The notes: generated by a model not told the origin, from the sequence alone. A DNA stretch of 64,000 nt from a bacterium (GCA_022072055.1 JAJVIK010000010.1:1-64000), one strand, 5' to 3'; shown: positions 17,484 to 27,152, counted from the first letter of the stretch. Made by a program: numbers and translations.

Positions 17484-18179
17484 ATGACCACCCAGAAGAG
17501 CCTCACCGTCTTCTTCCCCGCCCACAATGAAGTGGACAACATCGGAGCCTTGGTTCGCGCCACGGATGAGACTCTCTCCAATCTGGTGACGGACTACGAA
17601 ATCATCGTGGTCAATGACGGCAGCACGGATGGGACGCGCGAGCTCCTGGACAGCCTCGTCCGGGAGGTTCCTCGACTTCGTCCGGTCCACCATGAGAAGA
17701 ACAAGGGCTACGGCGGCGCGGTCCGGACCGGGTTTGAGAGCGCGACCAAGGAGTTGGTGTTTTTTTCGGATGGGGACGGGCAGTTCGACATTCGCGAGAT
17801 CGACAAGTTTCTGGCTGAGATCGACCAATATGACGCGATTCTGGGTTACCGGATCGACCGCAAGGACCCCTTCCATCGCAAGGTGTTCGCCAAGTGCTGG
17901 GGAATGCTGATCCGCATTCTTTTTGGGTTTCGGGTCCGGGACCTCGACTGCGCCTTCAAGATGTTCCACCGGAGTCTACTGGAGGGGATGAAGCTTGAGG
18001 CCGAGGGGGCGATGGTGACGGTCAACCTACTGGCGAACCTTCAGAAGAAGAAGTTCCGCTACAAGGAGATCGGGGTTCACCATTATCCGCGCACCGCCGG
18101 AGTGCAGTCCGGAGGCAGCCCCAAGGTGATCCTCCGGGCGTTTCGAGAGCTCTTTAAGCTCTACTGGAAGATTCGATAA
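17484..18179 (+). CDS. GT2-family glycosyltransferase (dolichyl/polyprenyl-phosphate mannosyltransferase-like)
   Basis: The 231-residue GT-A protein shows FFPAHNEVDNI, VVNDGSTDGT, KNKGYGGAVRTGFE and the metal-binding FFSDGDGQFD, followed by DLDCAFKMF. This matches the DPM1-like branch that loads a sugar onto polyprenyl phosphate. It has no C-terminal membrane segments, so it probably works at the membrane surface. AAAGGA lies 8 bases before the ATG. It is divergent from the O-antigen ligase-like gene, consistent with a shared envelope-glycan role. Confidence 0.88.
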   Translation: MTTQKSLTVFFPAHNEVDNIGALVRATDETLSNLVTDYEIIVVNDGSTDGTRELLDSLVREVPRLRPVHHEKNKGYGGAVRTGFESATKELVFFSDGDGQFDIREIDKFLAEIDQYDAILGYRIDRKDPFHRKVFAKCWGMLIRILFGFRVRDLDCAFKMFHRSLLEGMKLEAEGAMVTVNLLANLQKKKFRYKEIGVHHYPRTAGVQSGGSPKVILRAFRELFKLYWKIR

Positions 18180-18230
18180 AATCCGTTCTCTCCTTGACCG
18201 TTCCCTCCCCCTTGCCGCATCTTTGCGGCC

Positions 18231-20852
18231 ATGCCGAACGCCGCCGATGAAATGACCCCGATGATGCGGCAGTATCGCCGCATTAAGGAAACCTGCGGCG
18301 ACGCCATCCTGATGTTCCGCCTCGGCGACTTCTACGAGATGTTCGAGGAGGACGCCAAGATCGCCAGCGCCATCCTTGACCTCACTCTCACCAAGAAGCA
18401 CATCGGGGGCGGCAAGACCGTGCCCCTGGCGGGTATCCCTTACCACGCGCTCAACAATTACCTCTTCAGACTTACGCGCGCGGGCCATCGGGTGGCGATC
18501 TGCGAACAGACCGAGGACCCCAAACACGCCAAGACCATTGTGCGCCGCGAGGTGGTTCGGACGGTCACCCCCGGCACCCTGGTGGAAGCGGAGGGCATGG
18601 AGGGGTCAGAGAACAATTTCCTCGCCGCGGTTTACGATGGCGGGGCGTTGGGCTTCGGCCTCGCCTGGGTGGATGTCTCCACCGGCGAGTTTCGCGCCAC
18701 CGCCATCAAGCCCGTCTTAGGAGGGAGTTCAACCGAAAGTTCGGAGCTTCTTTCGGAACTCGCCAAGACAGGTCCGAGCGAGATCCTCGCGCCTGAAGGT
18801 GTTTCATCACAGGTCCTGGAGCCGATCCTCCGCCGCGGGAACTGCATCCTCACCCGCCAGCCGGAGGCTGTCTTTGAGGCCCACGAGGGAGATCGCGCCG
18901 ACCCCGGCGAGGCCGAGTTCAGCACGCGGGAGACACGCCTTGCGCGATGCGCCGCCGGGGCGATCCTCGCTTACCTTTCCGAGACCCATCGGGAGAACAA
19001 GAATCCGCTGCTATCGCTCAAACTCTACCGTCCCGCGCGGTTTCTCGGTCTGGATACGGCCACCGAGCGAAACCTTGAGCTGGTTGCCAACCAACGCGAT
19101 GGGGGCAAGAGGGGCACGCTCTTCTGGGTGTTGGATCGAACCCGCACGGCGATGGGCGCGCGGGAGTTGCGCCACTGGATCCTGCGCCCGTTGCTCGACC
19201 TGGAGGCCATCCGAAACCGTCAAGAGGCGATCGCGACATTTCTCGCATGCCCCAGCGCGGCCTCCGCGCTCGCGGAGGATCTGCGCGAGGTGAAGGACCT
19301 GGAGCGTCTGCTTTCACGAATTGCCTATCGGACGGCGGGGCCGAGGGACTTGCGGGCCATGCAGATTTCGCTGGCGGCCCTCCCGCGAGTCTCCCAGCAT
19401 CTTGCCGAAATTCGTCTGGCGTCCGGCTCCCCGCTGGAACTGCACGAGCCTCTCGATCCCATCGCCGAACTCGAGAACCACCTTTCGCGCGCGCTGGTCG
19501 AGGAGCCTCCTCTCACCGCCCGTGACGGCGGCATCTTCGCGGAGGGTTTCAATCCGGAGCTGGATGAGCTGCGGGGAATCAGCCGCGGGGGCAAGGATTG
19601 GATCCTAGACCTTCAGACCCGCGAGCGCGCGCGCACCGGCATTCCCTCCCTCAAGGTCAGCTACAACAAGGTGTTCGGGTATTACCTTGAGGTCACCACG
19701 GCTCATCAGGACAAGGTTCCGCCGGATTACATCCGCAAACAGACCTTGGTTTCCGCGGAGCGCTACATCACGCCCGAGCTCAAGGAGTACGAGAACAAGG
19801 TTCTGACCGCTCAGGAGCGGATCGTGGAGTTGGAGAAGGAGCTCTACTCCCAACTGCTTGAACGGGTGGGCCAGGATGGAGAGCGGATTCAGTCGGTCGC
19901 GCGGCGGATCGCCGAAGTCGATTGCCTCCTTTCCCTCGCCACGGTCGCTGCCGAGATGGGGTACGCGCGCCCGGAGGTGGATGGTTCGGAATGCATCGAG
20001 ATCGAGGCGGGGCGTCACCCCATGCTGGATCGTTCCGAGGCGGTGGAGCGGTTTGTGCCGAACGACTCGCGCCTCGACATGGAGTCGGAGCAAGTTCTCC
20101 TGATCACCGGTCCGAACATGGGGGGTAAGTCGACTTACATCCGGCAAGTGGCGCTGCTGGTTCTCATGGCCCAAATGGGGTCCTATATCCCGGCGAGGCG
20201 GGCCCGAATCGGGTTGGTGGATCGGATCTTTTCGAGAGTGGGCGCAAGTGACAACCTCTTCGGGGGGCAATCCACTTTCATGGTGGAGATGAGCGAAACC
20301 GCCTCGATCCTGCGAAACGCAACCCCTAAGAGCCTGATAATTCTGGATGAGATTGGGCGTGGAACCGCGACCTACGATGGGATCAGCCTGGCCTGGGCGA
20401 TTGTCGAACACCTACTCGAAATCGGACGGCGCGGTGTGAAGACCCTCTTCGCCACTCACTACCATGAAATGGCGGAATTGGAGGATCGTCACCCACGGGT
20501 CAAGAACCACCACGCGCTGGTGGCGGAGCGGGATGGGAAGGTGACCTTCCTGTACCAGATCGCGCCCGGGAGAAGCGACCACAGCTACGGCATCCATGTG
20601 GCGGAACTGGCGGGGATACCGAAGACAGTCACCCGTCGCGCGGCTCGGATCCTCGACCAACTGGAGTCGGGTGACTTCCATCGGCGCTCGCGAGCCGATT
20701 CGGGTGATGGAGGGATTCAGCTTTCGCTCTTCACTCTGGTGGATGAACAGCTTGCGGAGCACTTGCGCAAGCTCGCGCCCGAGGAGATGACCCCGGTGGA
20801 GGCGCTTCGAGTGTTGGATGAGTTGGTCCGCCGCGCGCGGGGGGAGGCCTGA
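18231..20852 (+). CDS. mutS: DNA mismatch repair protein MutS
   Basis: The 873-residue protein recognises mismatches and clamps DNA to start mismatch repair. Near the N-terminus it has the mismatch-reading Phe-x-Glu in LGDFYEMFEEDA. The C-terminal ATPase has Walker A GPNMGGKSTYIRQVA, ILDEIGRGTATYDG and FATHYHEMAEL. Length is normal for MutS1. A 5-base-stem hairpin (18215-18228) occupies the usual ribosome-site position just before the ATG. No mutL is adjacent. Confidence 0.97.
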   Translation: MPNAADEMTPMMRQYRRIKETCGDAILMFRLGDFYEMFEEDAKIASAILDLTLTKKHIGGGKTVPLAGIPYHALNNYLFRLTRAGHRVAICEQTEDPKHAKTIVRREVVRTVTPGTLVEAEGMEGSENNFLAAVYDGGALGFGLAWVDVSTGEFRATAIKPVLGGSSTESSELLSELAKTGPSEILAPEGVSSQVLEPILRRGNCILTRQPEAVFEAHEGDRADPGEAEFSTRETRLARCAAGAILAYLSETHRENKNPLLSLKLYRPARFLGLDTATERNLELVANQRDGGKRGTLFWVLDRTRTAMGARELRHWILRPLLDLEAIRNRQEAIATFLACPSAASALAEDLREVKDLERLLSRIAYRTAGPRDLRAMQISLAALPRVSQHLAEIRLASGSPLELHEPLDPIAELENHLSRALVEEPPLTARDGGIFAEGFNPELDELRGISRGGKDWILDLQTRERARTGIPSLKVSYNKVFGYYLEVTTAHQDKVPPDYIRKQTLVSAERYITPELKEYENKVLTAQERIVELEKELYSQLLERVGQDGERIQSVARRIAEVDCLLSLATVAAEMGYARPEVDGSECIEIEAGRHPMLDRSEAVERFVPNDSRLDMESEQVLLITGPNMGGKSTYIRQVALLVLMAQMGSYIPARRARIGLVDRIFSRVGASDNLFGGQSTFMVEMSETASILRNATPKSLIILDEIGRGTATYDGISLAWAIVEHLLEIGRRGVKTLFATHYHEMAELEDRHPRVKNHHALVAERDGKVTFLYQIAPGRSDHSYGIHVAELAGIPKTVTRRAARILDQLESGDFHRRSRADSGDGGIQLSLFTLVDEQLAEHLRKLAPEEMTPVEALRVLDELVRRARGEA

Positions 20853-21182
20853 CCCGTTTACCGGGGACCAAGTGTGGAACCCGACCTACCCTTGCTCGCA
20901 CATGAGTTGCACTCGCGGGCAGAGCCTGATTTCGGATTCGAACTCCGCTGCCCCGCATGGGAGCAAGCGGTCGGTGGACAGGACCGATCCCTCACGGTCG
21001 CGGCTCGGCTCGGTCGCGGCTCGGCTCGGTCGTAAGCGGGACCGAATGAATGCTTTAGCCTCGTCATGCGCGGCGCCTATCGGGGTGAATCCCCCACTCC
21101 TCCGGAACGCCATTGACCCACGCGCGCTAATCTCTCAGGATGCCGATGAGTCGCCCGTGTAATCCCATCCAAAGGAATTGCC
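20853..21182. other. Intergenic region holding a repeat copy
   Basis: These 330 bases between mutS and the DapA-family gene contain one copy of the interspersed repeat (20988-21006), followed by a 16-base tandem duplication (20998-21029). AAAGGA just before the end is the ribosome site of the next gene. No gene or RNA is recognised. Confidence 0.5.
20981..21032 (+). repeat. Interspersed repeat copy A with tandem 16-mer
   Basis: The core TCCCTCACGGTCGCGGCTC occupies 20988-21006, preceded by ACCGA. The unit TCGCGGCTCGGCTCGG is then repeated twice (20998-21013, 21014-21029). The same core recurs at 59183-59201 and, on the other strand, at 54147-54165. Confidence 0.8.
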
Positions 21183-22148
21183 ATGACACAGTCACTCCAT
21201 GCCCCCATGTCCGAGACCCACCCCGCGCGCTCCATCGCGCAAGGGGTCTGGCCGGTGATGTGCACCCCCTTCAAGGAGGATGGCTCGCTCGATCTCGAAA
21301 AAGTCCCCGAGCTGGTCGATTTCTATTTGAACGCGGGATGCGTGGGGGTCTTCCCGGTCGCGGGTTCCGGCGAGATGTTTCACCTCGCGCACGCGGAGCG
21401 TTGCGCGATGGCGCGCGCCACGGTCGAGGCGGTTGGAGGCCGGGCTCAGGTTCTCGCCTCGGGGAACTTCGGCGAAGACCTCGATGCCCAGGCCGAGGCG
21501 ATCCGCCAAGTCGCCGACACCGGCGTGAATGCCGTGGTTCTGGTGCTCTCGATTGTCCCGCTCACCAAGTCACCCTGGGCCCACGAAGATCTGGTGGATC
21601 AGATCCTCCGGCTCTCGGAGAAAGTGAATTGCCGTCTGGGGATGTATGAGTGCCCCAGCCCGGAGCACCGTGTGCTCCGCCCGGAGGATGTAAAACGGAT
21701 CGCGGCGAGTGGACGGTTCGATTTTCTCAAGGAAACCACCCAAGATCGGGATTGGGTGGCGGAAAAGGTGCGCGCCACGGATGGAACCCCAATGGCCCTT
21801 TACCCGGCGAGCCTCAAGGTCTTTACCGAACCCTGGATCGAGGGTGTGGGAGGGTACAACGGCATCATCGGGAACATCGTTCCGGAGGTTTTCGTGCGGA
21901 TCAACCAACTCGCGGAGGGGAATCAGCCGTATTGCAGCCAGATTCGGGAACTCCTGTTCGAGATCGAGCGCCGTTTCCTCAATGAGCTTTACCCCGCCAG
22001 CGGCAAAGTACTTCTCAGGATGCGCGGGCTTTCGGTCGGAACCCGGGCGCGCGCCGGAAAGAACCCGGTGCTCTCCGAGGCGCAGCTCGCGGAGCTCGCA
22101 CCCCTTAAAGAGTTGATCGATCAGGCGCTTACCCTGGGGGTGGCTTGA
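21183..22148 (+). CDS. DapA-family (DHDPS/NAL) aldolase
   Basis: The 321-residue TIM-barrel protein keeps the Schiff-base Lys183 (FLKETTQD) and the catalytic Tyr155 (MYECPSP). The N-terminal part has GVWPVMCTPFKEDGSLD and the pyruvate site reads AGSGEMFHL. Family members are class I aldolases for pyruvate-type or sugar-acid substrates. The YECP and GSGE variants differ from lysine-pathway DapA, so a catabolic role is more likely. AAGGA precedes the ATG. Its 3' end overlaps the convergent AtuA-like gene by 20 bases. Confidence 0.85.
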   Translation: MTQSLHAPMSETHPARSIAQGVWPVMCTPFKEDGSLDLEKVPELVDFYLNAGCVGVFPVAGSGEMFHLAHAERCAMARATVEAVGGRAQVLASGNFGEDLDAQAEAIRQVADTGVNAVVLVLSIVPLTKSPWAHEDLVDQILRLSEKVNCRLGMYECPSPEHRVLRPEDVKRIAASGRFDFLKETTQDRDWVAEKVRATDGTPMALYPASLKVFTEPWIEGVGGYNGIIGNIVPEVFVRINQLAEGNQPYCSQIRELLFEIERRFLNELYPASGKVLLRMRGLSVGTRARAGKNPVLSEAQLAELAPLKELIDQALTLGVA

Positions 22149-22479
22149 AAAGCTCCGTCATCCCCTCGGGGACCTCGATCTCCATCCGCAAGAGGGCCTG
22201 TGCGTAGGTCTTGCCCTGGGCATCCAGGCGAAGAGAGATGGAGCCGCCCCCACCGAGCGCCTTCCGGACCACGAAGTTGAGCGCCGCCAGGCTGGGGAGC
22301 TCATGACGCTCGACCGGGCCCTCCGCCAGCGGCCTCAGGTAGGAGGCGACTCGTTCGACCGTGAGCTGCTCCACAAGCAGCGGATACCACTCCTCGCGGC
22401 GCGCAATCACGCCGATGTTGACGGTATTCCCCTTGTCCCCGGAGCGTCCATGGGCGATGTCGTGGAGACGGACCTTCAT
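22129..22479 (-). CDS. AtuA-like small (C-terminal domain) protein
   Basis: The 116-residue protein opens with MKVRLHDIAHGRSGDKGNTVNIG, the signature of the small ferredoxin-fold domain that ends AtuA-type proteins or follows them as a separate gene. ATG 22479 overlaps the stop of the upstream AtuA gene by four bases (ATGA), so translation is coupled. AtuA is tied to acyclic terpene and related acyl-CoA breakdown, but its chemistry is not established. Confidence 0.8.
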   Translation of the reverse strand: MKVRLHDIAHGRSGDKGNTVNIGVIARREEWYPLLVEQLTVERVASYLRPLAEGPVERHELPSLAALNFVVRKALGGGGSISLRLDAQGKTYAQALLRMEIEVPEGMTELFKPPPG

Positions 22480-23834
22480 GAGGCGAAGAACTCGACTTTC
22501 GGTCGGACACACCCGCGTGGAATCAGACCGGGCCAGTAAGCGACTCGTTTCGAGGCGCGCGGCCTTCCGGAGGCGAACCCGGTGGCTCCGGGAGGGCCGG
22601 TGAGGATCAGCGGGGCCATCTCGCGCCCCAGCCAGTCACAGGCGTCGCGGTCTTTCGAGCACGCCGCGATCCGCAAGATGACCTCCTCCGGTTCGATCCC
22701 ATCGAAGGACAGGTCTCCATGGCAGGCCCCCGCCCCGATGCACTCAATCCGCCATTCGTCAAACTTGAGACCGACCTTCTGCTCGGTTCGCCTGCGAACC
22801 AGTTCCCCCGCCGCAAGGGCTTTGGCGCGGGCATCCGGCCAGGTGTAGGTCATTTCGCCGGACACCATCCATCCCGCCTCGTAGTAACAAGCCAGCTTCA
22901 ACTCCTCCGGGGGGGGTCCCCCGCGCACACCGCTCACCTCGACTCGATTGTTTCCGAGGTCGTCAAGACGGATGCTGGTGAAATCCGCCGTACAATCGGG
23001 GGTGATGTACCGTTTGGGGTCTCCAATCTCGTAGACCAGCTGCTCTTTGATCACCGCGGGGCTGATCAGTCCCCCCAGGCTCGCATGTTTGGTGATCACC
23101 GCGCGAGAGGGATCCTCGATTTCCGCGATGGGGAACCCCAGCTTCTCGAGGTCGGGAACGGCGCGCCAGTCCCCTTGAAAGTTCCCGCCAGAGGCTTGCC
23201 CGCCGCACTCCAGGATGTGCCCGACCACGGTTCCCAATGCGCGGGAGTCCCAATCTCCAGGGGCCACGCCAAACTCATGGAGAAAGGGGGCCAGAAACAG
23301 GCTAGGATCACTGCAGCGTCCGGTCAGAACCACCTGCGCCCCTTGCCGTAGCGCCTCAACAATCGGCTCCACGCCGATGTAGGCGTGCGCTCCGGTGAGT
23401 CGCGGGAGGACCTCGGCGACCGAAAGCCCATCAGGTTCAAGGGGGCGAATCTTCTCGGCAAGTCCGCCACCCGAACCCAGTTCTTGAAAAAGGTCATCGC
23501 CGGAAACTTCCGCGATGCGCAAGGAGCGGATGCCCTGGCGACGGGCGGACTCGATGAGGGCCTGAGTGCAAGCGCGCGGGTTCGCCCCCCCGGCATTGGC
23601 GATGACCTTGATGTTCTTTTCGACAATCTCCGGGAGGAGCTCCCCGATGTCCGTCACAAAGTCGGTGGCGTATCCCGCGTTCGGGTCGCGGGCGCGTTGA
23701 CGGTGCATGACGCTGAGCGTGACCTCGGCGAGATAATCCAGGACCAGGTAATCGATGGGGCCGGAACGCACCTGCAGCGCGGGGGCTTGCGGCCAATCGC
23801 CCCAAAAACCGCTTCCGCCGGCAATCCGGATCAT
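22476..23834 (-). CDS. AtuA family protein (DUF1446)
   Basis: From ATG 23834 the protein has 452 residues and begins IRIAGGSGFWGDWPQ. It continues with the family blocks IDYLVLDYLAEVT, GYATDFVTDI, VIANAGGANPR, VVLTGRCSDPSLFLAP and HILECGGQASGGN. AtuA proteins accompany acyl-CoA dehydrogenases and carboxylases in acyclic terpene and leucine-type degradation. The gene starts 8 bases after the acyl-CoA dehydrogenase gene and overlaps its small partner, making a three-gene operon. No carboxylase genes lie beside it. A longer reading to 24023 runs into the dehydrogenase gene and is rejected. Confidence 0.85.
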   Translation of the reverse strand: MIRIAGGSGFWGDWPQAPALQVRSGPIDYLVLDYLAEVTLSVMHRQRARDPNAGYATDFVTDIGELLPEIVEKNIKVIANAGGANPRACTQALIESARRQGIRSLRIAEVSGDDLFQELGSGGGLAEKIRPLEPDGLSVAEVLPRLTGAHAYIGVEPIVEALRQGAQVVLTGRCSDPSLFLAPFLHEFGVAPGDWDSRALGTVVGHILECGGQASGGNFQGDWRAVPDLEKLGFPIAEIEDPSRAVITKHASLGGLISPAVIKEQLVYEIGDPKRYITPDCTADFTSIRLDDLGNNRVEVSGVRGGPPPEELKLACYYEAGWMVSGEMTYTWPDARAKALAAGELVRRRTEQKVGLKFDEWRIECIGAGACHGDLSFDGIEPEEVILRIAACSKDRDACDWLGREMAPLILTGPPGATGFASGRPRASKRVAYWPGLIPRGCVRPKVEFFAS

Positions 23835-23842
23835 GGCGCGCG

Positions 23843-25012
23843 CTACTCCCGGCGAGAGGGGCGCAGACCCTGGCGCTCCGCCAGGGACTTGGCGATCAGC
23901 ACGCGCAAGATTTCGCTTGTCCCCTCGCCGATCTCGCAGAGCTTGGCATCCCGCATATAGCGCTCCACCCGGTAGTCCCGGAGATATCCATAACCGCCAT
24001 GAATCTGAATCGCCTCCAGACACAGACGGGTGGCCATCTCGGAGGTGAAGAGCTTCGTGGTGATCGCCTCAAAAAAGATCGGTTTGCCCTGGTCGGCAAG
24101 GGTGGCGGCCTGGTTCAACATCAGCCGTCCGGCCTCGATCTGGGTGGCCATGTCGGCGAGCTTGGCCTGGATCGCCTGGAAATTCGCAATGGGTTGGCCG
24201 AAGGCGATCCGCTGGTGGGCGTAGCGGAGGCTTTCCTCCAGCGCCCCGCGCGCCAGTCCGAGGGAGATGGCCGAGATCATGATCCGACCACGCTCCAGGA
24301 CCTTCATGCAGACCGGAAAGGCTTCATCCACGTCTCCAATCAATTGGTCGGCGGGAACACGGACCTGGTCGAGATGGACCGAGACCGTGTCGGAGGAGCG
24401 CATCCCGAGCTTTTCCTCCGGCGCGCCGGTGGAGAGTCCCGGGGACCCGCGTTCAACCAGGAACGCGCTGATACCGTTCTTACTCTTTTGAGGAGAGGTG
24501 ACCGCGGTGACCACATAGACCCCCGCGCGGTCCCCGTTGGTGATGAATTGCTTGGACCCGCTCAGGACCCAGTGGTCGCCCTCTCGCACCGCGCGGGTTT
24601 TCAGAGCGGCGGCGTCCGTACCGGACCCGGGTTCGGTGAGGCACCAGCTCCCGATCTGCTCCCCGGAGGCAAGCCGTGGAAGGTAGCGGCGTTTCTGCTC
24701 CTGGCTCGCGGCGAGACACAAGTGCTGGCAACACAAGCCGTTATGGGCCTCGACCGCAAGCGCCAAGCCGCCATCATGGCGCGCCAAGCCCTCCAGGATG
24801 GTGGCGAAGGCCAAGTACCCGCTCCCGGCGCCGCCAAACTCCTCGGGAACCAGGATGCCCATGAATCCCTGCTCCCCCATGAGTCGGATCATTTTGTCGG
24901 GATAGCGGGCCTCGCGATCCCAGTCTTCGGCGTACGGCGCCACATGCTCCGCCGCGAAGCGCTCCACCGCCTCGCGGAGTGTCACCATTTCCTCGGGGAG
25001 GGAAAAATCCAT
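23843..25012 (-). CDS. Acyl-CoA dehydrogenase
   Basis: The 389-residue flavoenzyme has the standard blocks: [13 protein letters not shown] and FITNGDRAG (FAD/substrate), [41 protein letters not shown] and the catalytic-Glu region EIGEGTSEI. The sequence fits the isovaleryl/branched-chain group, which pairs well with AtuA genes, but chain specificity is inference. ATG 25012 is supported by AAGGAAGG about 6 bases upstream. It heads the operon with the two AtuA-type genes. Confidence 0.9.
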   Translation of the reverse strand: MDFSLPEEMVTLREAVERFAAEHVAPYAEDWDREARYPDKMIRLMGEQGFMGILVPEEFGGAGSGYLAFATILEGLARHDGGLALAVEAHNGLCCQHLCLAASQEQKRRYLPRLASGEQIGSWCLTEPGSGTDAAALKTRAVREGDHWVLSGSKQFITNGDRAGVYVVTAVTSPQKSKNGISAFLVERGSPGLSTGAPEEKLGMRSSDTVSVHLDQVRVPADQLIGDVDEAFPVCMKVLERGRIMISAISLGLARGALEESLRYAHQRIAFGQPIANFQAIQAKLADMATQIEAGRLMLNQAATLADQGKPIFFEAITTKLFTSEMATRLCLEAIQIHGGYGYLRDYRVERYMRDAKLCEIGEGTSEILRVLIAKSLAERQGLRPSRRE

Positions 25013-25194
25013 TCCACACCGCCTTCCTTCCAATAGGACAACGTCGCTCAAAGCGGGTTGATTATTCGGGAGGCCGCCGCACTTCGCAATGGGACAGCCG
25101 AAAGGCCCGACCCGGCCAGGGTGGGAACCACCTTCCCACACCCAGGAAGCGGTGTGATAATCAAAATCAATCGGAAAGAACCGGAGAGATTGCC

Positions 25195-25419
25195 ATGCCC
25201 CTAGTGGAATACAGTTGCGAGAAATGCTCGACCCTCTTTGAGATCCTCCAAGGGGTCACTCAAGATGCCGAAGAGGCGGTGTGCCCCAGCTGCGGGAGCA
25301 AGAAGGTTCAGAAGGCTCTCAGCACCTTCCGGGCCGCCACGGCGGGAGGGTCAAGCGCCAAGGATTCCTTCACCCCGGCCGCAACCCGCTGCAGCCCCGG
25401 TTGCGCCTGCCATAACTGA
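25195..25419 (+). CDS. FmdB-family zinc-ribbon protein
   Basis: The 74-residue protein has the FmdB pattern: [16 protein letters not shown] with Cys-x2-Cys, then [16 protein letters not shown] with the second Cys-x2-Cys. These proteins are small putative regulators of unknown target. The tail ends in further Cys residues (CSPGCACHN). GGAGAG lies upstream of the ATG. The next gene begins one base after the stop. Confidence 0.85.
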   Translation: MPLVEYSCEKCSTLFEILQGVTQDAEEAVCPSCGSKKVQKALSTFRAATAGGSSAKDSFTPAATRCSPGCACHN

Positions 25420-25420
25420 A

Positions 25421-25909
25421 GTGCGAATCGGGGTCCTTTCCGACACCCATGTTCCCAGTGTGTGCCGTGTCATGCCGGATGCGGTGTGGCGGGCGTTGGA
25501 CGGCTGCGAGACAGTCCTGCACGCCGGGGATTTCGACAGCTGGGAAACCTACTGCGAGTTCAAGAAGCGCTTCCCGGTTTTCGGCGTGATTGGAAACCGG
25601 GACTCATTTGGGGTGAGCGAGGAGGTTCCGGAGCGGCGGATTGTGGAGCTCGGTTCCTTTCGGATCGGGATGACCCATGGCTCCGGTCCGCGAGCGGGGC
25701 TTCCCGGCCGGGTTCGGGCTGCTTGGAGCGGGGCCGCGGACCTGGTCATCTTCGGTCACTCCCACGAGGTGGGGATCCATGACATCAACGGTCTCCGCCT
25801 GCTCAATCCCGGTTCGGCCACCGATGTCTGCACGGCGGACCGTCAGACCCTCGCGTACCTCGACCTCGAGGACACAATCCGCATCACGATTCACGAAATG
25901 ACCCTTTGA
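25421..25909 (+). CDS. YfcE/MJ0936-type metallophosphodiesterase
   Basis: From GTG 25421 the protein has 162 residues and begins VRIGVLSDTHVPS, the first metal motif. HAGDFDSWETY, GNRDSFG and the C-terminal GHSHEVGIH complete the calcineurin-like site. The family hydrolyses phosphodiesters; the physiological substrate is unknown. The GTG start follows the fmdB-like stop by one base, and similarity begins exactly there, so the longer upstream frame is rejected. Cytoplasmic. Confidence 0.87.
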   Translation: MRIGVLSDTHVPSVCRVMPDAVWRALDGCETVLHAGDFDSWETYCEFKKRFPVFGVIGNRDSFGVSEEVPERRIVELGSFRIGMTHGSGPRAGLPGRVRAAWSGAADLVIFGHSHEVGIHDINGLRLLNPGSATDVCTADRQTLAYLDLEDTIRITIHEMTL

Positions 25910-25924
25910 AGGATCGACCGCCCC

Positions 25925-26146
25925 ATGATCCATCTCGCCATGAAAACCATCCGCCTAGTCTGCGCCGTGATCTTGATCCTTATCGGGATCATTAGCGGGT
26001 TCATTCCGATCCTTCAAGGCTGGATCTTTATTGTGGCGGGCTTGGCGCTGCTGGGGTACAAGCCACACCACATCAAGGCCAAATGGAATGAGCTCAAGGC
26101 TTGGTGGCGGGGACGGAAGGCCGATCCCTCCGAGGAGCTGGACTGA
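25925..26146 (+). CDS. Small two-segment membrane protein (PGPGW-like)
   Basis: The 73-residue protein has two hydrophobic segments around GFIPILQGWIFIVAGLALLGYK and a basic, Trp-rich tail. The turn FIPILQGW resembles the PGPGW motif of a family of small membrane proteins of unknown function. It lies 15 bases after the phosphodiesterase gene, and the next gene starts 10 bases later, so all are probably one transcript. Confidence 0.65.
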   Translation: MIHLAMKTIRLVCAVILILIGIISGFIPILQGWIFIVAGLALLGYKPHHIKAKWNELKAWWRGRKADPSEELD

Positions 26147-26156
26147 AAGGCGCGAA

Positions 26157-27152
26157 GTGGTCTGCCGCCTGCTGCGACTCAGCGGAATGGATTTTCCTCG
26201 CGGGGGGGCGCAACTCCACCGCATGGAGCTCGACAAGCGGGGCGCGGGGCTTCGCCTGCGCCAAGGAGCGACCAAGGGCTGGGTGCAAGCGGCTCTTCAA
26301 GTGGCCCCGTTCCACCGCGCGATCCCCTCTTGGAATATCCGTCAACCTCCCGGAACCGGGGCGCGGGTGGAAATCCGGGCGGTGGACGAGGACGAGAAAC
26401 GGACCCCCTGGCTCCACTTGGACATGTCCCTCAAGCCAGGGGGGGCGAAGCATTCCCGATTCTGGACCTGGCGCATCGATGAGCTTCGTTCCGAAAAGCT
26501 CCTGTTCGATTGCGAGGTCCGCATCTCTTTCAGCCGAACGAATTTGGAGACCGATTCCCCCACACTGGATTGCTTCTATCTCGCCACGCAGACCTTGCGA
26601 CGAGCGGACAAGAACCGTGGAATGGCCCCTCCGGATCCCGCGCCCACGCTCCAGGTCCCGTTTCTCAATCAATACGAGGCCGATGCGGAAATCGGGGCGC
26701 GCATCTGTTCGGCAACCTCCTCCGCGATGGCGCTCCGCGCGCTGGGGGTCGAGGTCTCCCCCTCCGAACTCGCTCGGCCGGCCTACCATCCCGGGCATGA
26801 CCTTTATGGCATCTGGCCGCTCGCGATCCAGGCCGCCTATCAGAAAGGGGTCCGAGGCTGGGTTGAGATCTTCTCCGATTGGAGGAAACCGATCCGGCTC
26901 CTCCGCAAGGGAGTTCCGATCGTGGCCTCCGTTGCCTTCCGCGACGAGGAATTGAGGCACCCCCCGTATCCGTCGACCGATGGGCATTTGGTGGTTCTAC
27001 TCGGCGTGGCTGAAGGCGAGAAAATCCTCACCCACGACCCACGCTTGCCGGAGGATGTCGGAGCTTTCCTGCGGTGGGACTGGCGCGACTTCAGCGCGGC
27101 CTGGTTCGGGCATGGCGGGGTGGGGTATGTGTATGAGGGACGAGTTCGCTGA
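26157..27152 (+). CDS. C39-like papain-fold peptidase
   Basis: The 331-residue protein ends in a papain-like domain. LQVPFLNQYEADAEIGARICSATSSAMAL carries the catalytic Cys. DGHLVVLLG gives the His and LTHDPRLPED the Asp/Asn position. The N-terminal 170 residues look beta-rich, with repeated Trp and Arg, and may bind sugar or peptide. No signal peptide is evident at GTG 26157, which is chosen because AAAGG lies 8 bases upstream; ATG 26187 is the alternative. The sequence appears in Gram-negative secreted or cytosolic C39 families alike. Confidence 0.75.
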   Translation: MVCRLLRLSGMDFPRGGAQLHRMELDKRGAGLRLRQGATKGWVQAALQVAPFHRAIPSWNIRQPPGTGARVEIRAVDEDEKRTPWLHLDMSLKPGGAKHSRFWTWRIDELRSEKLLFDCEVRISFSRTNLETDSPTLDCFYLATQTLRRADKNRGMAPPDPAPTLQVPFLNQYEADAEIGARICSATSSAMALRALGVEVSPSELARPAYHPGHDLYGIWPLAIQAAYQKGVRGWVEIFSDWRKPIRLLRKGVPIVASVAFRDEELRHPPYPSTDGHLVVLLGVAEGEKILTHDPRLPEDVGAFLRWDWRDFSAAWFGHGGVGYVYEGRVR

